Assembly: GCA_002408485.1 (NCBI GenBank)
Contig: DHSP01000024.1
Span: 6,989-26,405 of the forward strand
Length of the DNA: 19,417 nucleotides
From: Proteiniphilum sp. UBA5283
Lineage (GTDB): Bacteria > Bacteroidota > Bacteroidia > Bacteroidales > Dysgonomonadaceae
Direction of reading: 5' to 3'
The translations under genes were made by a program, and so were the position numbers. Below, piece after piece: positions 12,954 to 19,417 of the stretch; the first letter of the stretch is position 1; the number at the start of each line of letters is the position of its first letter. The notes under the pieces were generated by a model, which had not been told where the DNA came from, did not search any database, and worked only from the letters and a program-made list of their open reading frames with translations.

Positions 12954-15900
12954 ATGATTTATCGTTTTAGTTTAATTTTAAGAAGCATGTTGAGCATATA
13001 TATATTTATGTGGATCAACATATCGAATGTCTATGCTGAAATGCAACATTACGGAAATTTCCCGGCTGAATCACTGGCAGACAGGATGGAACGAATGAAT
13101 GAATTGGGAAAGGAAACGGGACAATCGGTCTCTTATAATATGTCGGAGTTGGAAAATAAAAGAACACCGGCTTTAACTCCTACAACCAACAATATGGAAG
13201 AATGGTTGCATAAATCGTTGGAAAACACGGAGTATACGTACGAAAAGAAAAGCAACAACCGTTATTTGGTCGTCAAAGTAAAAAAAGAAGTATTACCCCA
13301 GTCCAAACAGATTGAGCAGACCAGAGAAGTGCGTGGAACTGTCGTAGATGCGCAGCATGCACCTTTAATCGGTGTAAATGTGGTGCAGAAAGGAACTTCT
13401 AACGGGACCGTCACAGATGTGGATGGAAACTTTTCTTTTCATGTAACGCCAAATTCTACCATTGTTTTCACCTATATCGGTTTTACCGAACAGGAAGTCG
13501 TGTGGGATGGGAGGAGTAGATTGAGTATAACTCTTTCTGAAGATACAGAACTCCTGGATGAGGTCGTGGTTATCGGGTACGGTTCTGTTAAAAAGCGAGA
13601 TTTAACTGGCTCTGTCTCCTCTTTAAGCGGAACTTTATTAAGAGATTTACCTGTTGCTTCTACAGCAGAGTCACTGACGGGCAGGTTAGCCGGTGTTCAG
13701 GTATCTAAAACAGAGGGTGATCCTAATGCAGAAGTGAAAATTAGAATCAGAGGAGGGGGGTCGATCACCCAGGATAATTCTCCTTTGTACGTAGTAGACG
13801 GTTTTCCGGTGGATAACATGAATGACATACCCACAACTGATATAGCATCAATTGATATTCTTAAGGATGCTTCATCATCGGCAATTTATGGTGCACGAGG
13901 TGCGAATGGTGTTGTGTTGATTACCACAAAAAGAGGAGCGGAAGGCAAGGTTAAAGTCAGTTTTAACAGTTATTACGGAGTAAAGAATATTACAAAAACA
14001 CTCGATGTGCTTAATCCATACGAGTATGTATATTGGCAGTACGAGTTGCAGGGGAATAATGATACATTCCGTAAATATTATGGTGATTTCAGAGATTACG
14101 ATCTTTATAAACAGATGGAGGGTACCAATTGGCAGGACGAAGTATTTGGCAGAAACGGAACAAGTTTCTCAAACAATCTTACTCTCAGCGGGGGAAATAA
14201 GGCAAATCAATACAATATCAGTTTAAACAGACGTGATGAAAAAGAGATCATGATTGGTTCAGCATATACCAGAATGAATTTCAATCTCAACACGTCTCAT
14301 CAAGTGAAAGACTGGTTGAAATTAGATTTAAATGTCAGGTTATCCGATTATTATTTAAAAGGTGCAGGGACATCAAGTAATACAAGACTTTCACACGCTG
14401 TACAATTCAGACCTGTAAATGGAGTGGTAAATTATATAGATACTGATTTGGATGACAACGATTATGAAGTTATTTCCAGCAATATTCTTGATCCTGTAAA
14501 ACAAATACTGGACGATTATCGTCGTAGAAAAGATTTGAAATTTAATTTTAATGGAGCTGCCAATATTAATTTCACCTCTGATCTTTTATATCGCTTTGAA
14601 TACGGTACACAATACGGCACATATACAGATAAAAGATTCTACGGAGTCAATACTTCAAATGCTTTCAGGTACGGTAGACTGCCCTATGCATCAATAGATA
14701 ATAGGAATTCCAATAGTTACAGAGTGGCAAATATATTGACATACAATAAAGATAATATATTGCCAGAGCATAATATGGTTTTGATGGTTGGTCAGGAGTT
14801 GAATTACGAGAAATACGAATCAGTTTTTAATACCTCAAAGTTTTTTCCAAAAACAATTGATCCGGAAGGAGCATTGGCTATGATGAGTTTGGGAATACCG
14901 GATCCTACTGACACATTCGACAGCCCCGCTTCAAAATTATCTTCATATTTTGGACGAGTAAATTACGATATGAAGGATCGCTATTTGTTTTCAGCTTCTT
15001 ATAGAATGGATGGCTCGAGCAAATTTGCGCCTGAAAACAGATGGGCTTCTTTCCCTTCCGCTGCATTTGCCTGGCGTATGTCCAGCGAAGATTTTATGAG
15101 TCCGACAGAAAAATGGCTGGATGATCTGAAATTAAGATTGAGTTACGGAGCATCCGGGAATAACAGAATCCCCGATAACGCATGGAAAAAAATATACACA
15201 GTAGATGCAGGGGGCCTTTATATAGACGGTGATGGGGAGGGATCAGCACCTACCGCCTACTTCAAACCCGGCAGTGTATTGTCGAACCCTCATTTGAAAT
15301 GGGAGACCACCATAACCCGGAATATGGGATTGGACTTTACGATGTTTAATCAACGATTAAATGGTACAATTGAGGCCTACTTAAATACGACGAAGGATTT
15401 GCTATTATCGGCAAGTATTCCTTCAAATACCGGTTATTCCCGGCAATGGCAAAATATTGGACAAACATCTAATCGCGGTATTGAACTGACTTTAAACGGT
15501 TACATTGTAGATACGAAAGATTTTAAATTATTCTCTTCCTTTAATATTGGAGTAAATAAGAACAGAATAGATAAACTGGGTGACACCAAACGCTGGGAAC
15601 AGAATACGGATTGGTTTACCAGTAACAGCGGACCTTCGGGTGAATATTTGATCGAAGAAGGAGGCCAGGTTGGTGTCATTTACGGTTTCGAGACAGAGGG
15701 TATGTATACGTTTGATGACTTTACCTATGACAATGGAAAGTACACGCTAAAGGAAGGAGTGTCAGATAACAGTTCGCTCACCATGCCCAGAAGATTTTGG
15801 CCGGGTGCATTGAAATTGAAAGATCAGAATGGTGATTTTGTGGTAGATGCTGCGAATGATAAAGTGGTTATAGGAAATACAAATCCAAAGAATTCCGGTG

Positions 15901-16439
15901 GATTTAGTTTTACTTCCCAGTTCAGAGGTTTTGACTTGTCAGCATTTTTTAACTGGGTATACGGAAATGATATATACAACGCCAACAAATTGTATTTCCA
16001 TATGTATGCAACCGGATATAATTACAAAAATATCTTAGATATTGCAAACTCTGATCATAGATTTACATATATTGACAAACTGACTGGTCTTGAAGTGAGT
16101 GATCCTGTAAAACTGGCGGAGATGAATCAGCATGCGACACTCTGGTCAACAGCGATGACACATGCCGCATTGCATTCATGGGTAATTGAAGATGGCTCGT
16201 TTCTTAGATTGAATAATCTCACTTTAGGCTATACTTTACCAAAGCCGTTGTTGGCAAATATAGGAATTGAGTCCCTGAGAGTCTATTTCACAGGTTATAA
16301 CCTTTGGCTGTGGACAAGCTATACAGGATACGACCCGGAAGTGGATACAAGACGCGCAACGCCTCTTACACCCGGTATAGACTGGAATGCTTATCCCAGG
16401 AGCAGGAGTTTTAATATGGGGATTAATCTTGAATTTTAA
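12954..16439 (+). CDS. SusC/RagA-type TonB-dependent outer-membrane transporter with STN domain
   Basis: An outer-membrane active importer working with its SusD partner and energised by TonB. The signal peptide is about 1-28 (ending VYA before Glu29). An STN signalling domain spans about 38-110 (SLADRMERMNELGKETG, LVVKVKK). A carboxypeptidase-regulatory-like domain spans about 125-195 (VRGTVVDAQHAPLIGVNVV, DGNFSF). The TonB-box-like DEVVVIGYG is at 202-210. The plug domain includes IRIRGGGSI (263-271) and YVVDGFPV (279-286). The beta-barrel runs to the C-terminal phenylalanine (INLEF). At 1161 residues it is at the large end, as expected with an STN domain. The STN domain points to signalling to the adjacent FecR protein. 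It lies 11 bases before SusD. The substrate cannot be read from the sequence. Confidence 0.95.
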   Translation: MIYRFSLILRSMLSIYIFMWINISNVYAEMQHYGNFPAESLADRMERMNELGKETGQSVSYNMSELENKRTPALTPTTNNMEEWLHKSLENTEYTYEKKSNNRYLVVKVKKEVLPQSKQIEQTREVRGTVVDAQHAPLIGVNVVQKGTSNGTVTDVDGNFSFHVTPNSTIVFTYIGFTEQEVVWDGRSRLSITLSEDTELLDEVVVIGYGSVKKRDLTGSVSSLSGTLLRDLPVASTAESLTGRLAGVQVSKTEGDPNAEVKIRIRGGGSITQDNSPLYVVDGFPVDNMNDIPTTDIASIDILKDASSSAIYGARGANGVVLITTKRGAEGKVKVSFNSYYGVKNITKTLDVLNPYEYVYWQYELQGNNDTFRKYYGDFRDYDLYKQMEGTNWQDEVFGRNGTSFSNNLTLSGGNKANQYNISLNRRDEKEIMIGSAYTRMNFNLNTSHQVKDWLKLDLNVRLSDYYLKGAGTSSNTRLSHAVQFRPVNGVVNYIDTDLDDNDYEVISSNILDPVKQILDDYRRRKDLKFNFNGAANINFTSDLLYRFEYGTQYGTYTDKRFYGVNTSNAFRYGRLPYASIDNRNSNSYRVANILTYNKDNILPEHNMVLMVGQELNYEKYESVFNTSKFFPKTIDPEGALAMMSLGIPDPTDTFDSPASKLSSYFGRVNYDMKDRYLFSASYRMDGSSKFAPENRWASFPSAAFAWRMSSEDFMSPTEKWLDDLKLRLSYGASGNNRIPDNAWKKIYTVDAGGLYIDGDGEGSAPTAYFKPGSVLSNPHLKWETTITRNMGLDFTMFNQRLNGTIEAYLNTTKDLLLSASIPSNTGYSRQWQNIGQTSNRGIELTLNGYIVDTKDFKLFSSFNIGVNKNRIDKLGDTKRWEQNTDWFTSNSGPSGEYLIEEGGQVGVIYGFETEGMYTFDDFTYDNGKYTLKEGVSDNSSLTMPRRFWPGALKLKDQNGDFVVDAANDKVVIGNTNPKNSGGFSFTSQFRGFDLSAFFNWVYGNDIYNANKLYFHMYATGYNYKNILDIANSDHRFTYIDKLTGLEVSDPVKLAEMNQHATLWSTAMTHAALHSWVIEDGSFLRLNNLTLGYTLPKPLLANIGIESLRVYFTGYNLWLWTSYTGYDPEVDTRRATPLTPGIDWNAYPRSRSFNMGINLEF

Positions 16440-16450
16440 ATGTAGCTATA

Positions 16451-18262
16451 ATGAAAAAAATAATTTATTCTGTAAGTATTTTCCTGACTTTATTGGGATT
16501 AAATTCATGTCAGGATTGGTTGGACGCGGATTCAAAATCCGTTTTTACGGAAGAATCCACATTTTCGAATGTAGATTTTGCCTCAAAAGCAGTCTTTGGT
16601 ATCTACCAAACGTTTACGACCGGTGATTCTTATGGATATTATTATCCATTTACAAAAATAGATAGTGATATTGAGTTCACCTTTTCTGCAAATGAGGGTG
16701 CAAAAAACCAGTTGGCTCATTATGCCGGAACTCCTGGCTCTAAAAAGCTGGAGGAGATGTGGAATGCACTCTATTTTGCAATTGAAAGGGCAAATTTATG
16801 CATTGACAATTTACCACTAAGTCCTATTTGGGAAGGAGCAGATTCTAAAGAAGCGCACCGTTTATACGGTGAAGCGGTAACCTTACGAGCATTGGCTTAT
16901 TATGAACTGATTCATACCTGGGGTGATGTTCCTTTTTCCATAAAATCTACACAAGCTGGCGATGATTATAATCTTCCCAAAACTGATCGCGACGAAATAT
17001 ATGAATATCTGATAGAAGACTTGAAAAATGTAGAGCAATATGTGCCCTGGTTGAGTGAAACCAGAACAGTTGAAAGAGTGAACAAAGGATTTGTGAAAGG
17101 ATTAAGAGCCAGAATGGCGATGGCATATGCCGGTTATTCGCTTAGAAACGGAACACTCGAAACAAAAAGAGGAGCCAAATCTGGAGAATACTACGAGATC
17201 GCACGTCAGGAGAGTAAAGAGCTGATTGAATCGGGACAACATCAGCTCAATCCGGATTTTGAAAATATATTCCGAACGATCCACACATATTCGATGGACC
17301 TGACCTATGGAGAGATATTATTTGAAATAGCGTTGGGGAGAACAGATGCAAGTATTTTTGCTTCACGGGTGGGAATGGCCTTTTGGAGCGGCGATACAAA
17401 ATATGGAGGTGGCGGGGGAGGCTCGGTGAGTGTTCCGCCTACCTATTATTACTCATTTGACAGAAACGATAAGCGTAGAGATGTATCAGTTGGGTTGTAC
17501 AATTATGCCGACAGCAAATACCCAAGTCAGCAACGACTGATTTCAAATAATGGCAGGGCCTTTACACCTAATAAATGGAGAAAATCATGGATGAATCCAC
17601 TTATGGGAGGAGATTTAGCTTCCAACAGGAATTCGGGGCTCAATTTTCCCATCATGCGTTACACAGATGTTGTACTCATATTTGCCGAAGCCGAAAATGA
17701 AATAAACGGCCCTACGAAGGATGCTAAAGAGGCGCTTGCCATGGTGCGGAAGCGAGCTTTTCCACAAGAACTGTGGGATGAGAAGGTCGATGCATACATT
17801 GAATCAATTTCTTCAGATAAAGAAAGTTTTTTTAATGCAATCGTTGATGAAAGAGCGTGGGAGTTTGGAGGAGGAGAACTGGTTCGTAAAAACGATTTGA
17901 TCAGGTGGAATTTGTTGGGATCAAAAATTAACGAGATGAGAGAAGAATGTATGAAACTCGTTAATGATGATGCGAGTTATGCAACTATTGTTCCGGATTA
18001 CATATTCTGGAGACATATAGATGAAGAACAAATAGAGATATTGAATCCCGATTACAGACTCCCGGCAACTTCTATTGAGGGGTATACCCGTTCAGCATGG
18101 TTGCCACTGATGTCTTCGAGCAATAAAAGAAGGTTGCAGGAGGATTTAGCAATTGTTGCGAATGGACTTGATGTTCAGAAGAATAATTATCTGTATCCAA
18201 TCGCCAATAATATCATAACGGCAAGTAACGGTGTGCTTACAAATGATCAGATACCTCAATAG
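16451..18262 (+). CDS. SusD/RagB-family surface lipoprotein
   Basis: The substrate-binding lid of the SusCD complex, anchored in the outer membrane facing outward. The lipoprotein signal is MKKIIYSVSIFLTLLGLNSC, lipidated Cys20, followed by QDWLDADSKS, typical for SusD proteins. Later family features are LYGEAVTLRALAYYELI (about 138-154, TPR-like helices) with HTWGDVPF next to it, MRYTDVVLIFAEAENEI (about 400-416), ALAMVRKRAF, and DERAWEFGGGELVRKNDLIRW (about 467-487). A glycine-rich stretch (GGGGGG) sits at about residues 318-323. The 603-residue length is within the usual 500-650. The ligand is unknown. It pairs with the SusC gene 11 bases upstream. Confidence 0.93.
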   Translation: MKKIIYSVSIFLTLLGLNSCQDWLDADSKSVFTEESTFSNVDFASKAVFGIYQTFTTGDSYGYYYPFTKIDSDIEFTFSANEGAKNQLAHYAGTPGSKKLEEMWNALYFAIERANLCIDNLPLSPIWEGADSKEAHRLYGEAVTLRALAYYELIHTWGDVPFSIKSTQAGDDYNLPKTDRDEIYEYLIEDLKNVEQYVPWLSETRTVERVNKGFVKGLRARMAMAYAGYSLRNGTLETKRGAKSGEYYEIARQESKELIESGQHQLNPDFENIFRTIHTYSMDLTYGEILFEIALGRTDASIFASRVGMAFWSGDTKYGGGGGGSVSVPPTYYYSFDRNDKRRDVSVGLYNYADSKYPSQQRLISNNGRAFTPNKWRKSWMNPLMGGDLASNRNSGLNFPIMRYTDVVLIFAEAENEINGPTKDAKEALAMVRKRAFPQELWDEKVDAYIESISSDKESFFNAIVDERAWEFGGGELVRKNDLIRWNLLGSKINEMREECMKLVNDDASYATIVPDYIFWRHIDEEQIEILNPDYRLPATSIEGYTRSAWLPLMSSSNKRRLQEDLAIVANGLDVQKNNYLYPIANNIITASNGVLTNDQIPQ

Positions 18263-18294
18263 TTTAATTTCTAAAATTATTAAAAAGAATAATT

Positions 18295-18939
18295 ATGAAA
18301 CATAACATATTAATATATTGTTTATTGACTCTTTGTTTTACCGGAATATTAATTTCGTGCAACGATGAAACAATTTTCAATGAAGTCGAAGAGACCACAG
18401 ACCGGTTATTCCGTCCTCCATTGTTGGAGGTCTATATTAATGGAAATGAAGTTGAATTCAAATGGATTCCCATAAAAAACGCCACATTCATGCTGGAATT
18501 AAGTAAAGACAGTTTGTCTTTTAGTAATGAGAAAAAAAGTTTTGAGGTAAGCGGCACAAATAATTTACGGGTTGATGATTTATGGAGTAATACACGATAT
18601 TCAGCCAGAATAAAGGCTGTTAGTAAAGATGCGGCTGTGAAGGATTCCGAATTTCAAGAGGTGACCTTTGTGACGGGGACGGAAAATGTCTTTTATGGAA
18701 TCAGCAATGGTCAGATAACCCAAAATTCCATTTTACTTAAATGGAACCCGGAAAAAGAGGTCACGAGAATTGAAGTCTTTTTGGGCAGCGCTCTGGAACA
18801 AACTGTTAATCTCACTTCATCGGAAGTCAATTTAGGTGAAAGATTGATTGATGGCTTGTCAAAAAATAATGAGTATACGTTTAAAATTTATTGGGGAGAA
18901 ATGCTTCGAGGCACTATCTCTATAAAAACTCGCAGTTAA
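18295..18939 (+). CDS. Lipoprotein with two fibronectin type III-like domains
   Basis: The signal sequence MKHNILIYCLLTLCFTGILIS precedes Cys22, so this is probably a lipoprotein, and from its position probably surface-exposed. Mature residues ~43-127 read as one FN3-like domain (PPLLEVYINGNEVEFKW, then LRVDDLWSNTRYSARIKAVS). Residues ~134-213 read as a second (NSILLKWNPEK, LSKNNEYTFKIYWG). Both show the W in strand B/C and the Y-x-h-x-h strand-F pattern of FN3. There is no catalytic motif. Proteins in this position (after SusD) often bind the same ligand as SusE/SusF-type proteins, but I do not recognise a named family. It starts 32 bases after SusD and its stop is one base before the next ATG, so translation is tightly linked. 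Function inferred from context only. Confidence 0.7.
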   Translation: MKHNILIYCLLTLCFTGILISCNDETIFNEVEETTDRLFRPPLLEVYINGNEVEFKWIPIKNATFMLELSKDSLSFSNEKKSFEVSGTNNLRVDDLWSNTRYSARIKAVSKDAAVKDSEFQEVTFVTGTENVFYGISNGQITQNSILLKWNPEKEVTRIEVFLGSALEQTVNLTSSEVNLGERLIDGLSKNNEYTFKIYWGEMLRGTISIKTRS

Positions 18940-18940
18940 T

Positions 18941-19417
18941 ATGAGAAAAATAAAAACAACCATTCTTTTCTGGTGTGTCTTGTCTTTATGTCTGCTCGTT
19001 TCGGTGTGTGCACAGGCTGAGCTCCCAACACTTGACGAGGCTCCCGACAATACATTCACCATTGCCGTGATGGCCGATACCCAATCCTATTCGGGAAAGG
19101 GAACGAAACATGATCCTGAAAGCAGGGATGAGGTGAAAAACAGGGTCTTCGACTCACAAACAGGCTGGATTACGAAAAATGTGGATAAGCAGAACATCAT
19201 TTTTGTAAGTCATGCCGGAGACGTGGTTGATATGAACAATACCGATCAATGGAATGTGGCAAAAACTTATCTCAACCGGTTTCACGGGGAAATACCTTAC
19301 GGGATTTCTCCCGGTAATCATGATATGACTTCGAACGGAAATACCGATTTATATCAAGACTACTTCCCTGCTGCACGATTTCAATCGTTCGACTGGTACG
19401 GTGGGGAAATTAATAAC
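18941..19417 (+). CDS. Secreted calcineurin-like metallophosphoesterase (partial, runs off the window)
   Basis: The first 159 residues of a gene that continues past the right edge. The signal peptide (MRKIKTTILFWCVLSLCLLV...) probably ends at about CAQA (residue 26). The metallophosphoesterase signatures are in order: DTQ at 46-48 (the variant of DxH found in one subgroup), GDVVD at 93-97, and GNHD at 125-128. These form the first three metal-binding motifs of a two-metal phosphoesterase; the later GH motif lies outside the window. The enzyme likely hydrolyses phosphomonoesters or diesters in the periplasm or at the cell surface. It begins one base after the FN3-like lipoprotein stop, so it belongs to the same operon. 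Any further domains cannot be seen. Confidence 0.88.
   Translation, partial: MRKIKTTILFWCVLSLCLLVSVCAQAELPTLDEAPDNTFTIAVMADTQSYSGKGTKHDPESRDEVKNRVFDSQTGWITKNVDKQNIIFVSHAGDVVDMNNTDQWNVAKTYLNRFHGEIPYGISPGNHDMTSNGNTDLYQDYFPAARFQSFDWYGGEINN

Noticed and set aside
1..19417. CRISPR arrays, tRNA/rRNA genes, insertion sequences, integrases
   Set aside because: No regularly spaced repeats, cloverleaf sequences, transposase or integrase motifs were seen on either strand.

Overview
The window looks like a chromosomal segment of a Bacteroidota bacterium, most likely order Bacteroidales. The evidence is an ECF sigma factor, FecR-type anti-sigma and SusC/SusD set, many short lipoprotein signal peptides, almost no Shine-Dalgarno sequences, and upstream boxes matching the Bacteroidota -7 element TAnnTTTG. 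A narrower placement (for example Dysgonomonadaceae) would be a guess.

Left part (1-10962): housekeeping and envelope genes at roughly 50% G+C. These are ATP-type PEP carboxykinase (pckA, minus) and divergent uracil phosphoribosyltransferase (upp, plus). A family 2 glycosyltransferase converges on upp so tightly that the two stop codons share one TTAA. A thioredoxin-fold lipoprotein without active-site cysteines precedes a comM/yifB-type AAA+ ATPase. Next come a short GC-rich stretch with its own promoter-like box (possible small RNA), and a minus-strand pair of dnaX (DNA polymerase III tau/gamma) and an M15-family peptidase lipoprotein. A DUF5106/thioredoxin lipoprotein with an intact CPTC motif follows. 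Last is a small secreted thioredoxin-fold protein that has lost both the CxxC and the cis-proline; it has a structured leader and a strong terminator.

Right part (11159-19417): a clearly more A+T-rich nutrient-uptake locus. A divergent ECF sigma factor faces an operon of FecR-like anti-sigma, STN-domain SusC transporter, SusD lipoprotein, an FN3-like lipoprotein and, cut by the window edge, a secreted calcineurin-type metallophosphoesterase. The STN domain, FecR protein and sigma factor form a classical trans-envelope signalling chain, so the substrate probably induces its own uptake system. The only enzyme visible is the phosphoesterase, which hints at a phosphoester-containing substrate.

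Most notable observations: (1) an A9 run in dnaX, preceded by AAGGAGG, exactly at the end of the clamp-loader core. Slippage in either direction reaches a stop within a few codons, predicting a gamma-like short product. (2) Two of three exported thioredoxin-fold proteins lack the redox motif. (3) The SusCD locus with a phosphoesterase. (4) Helically phased TTACG repeats upstream of the sigma gene. (5) A possible unannotated RNA at about 6580-6712. Everything here is read by eye; no database search was possible.
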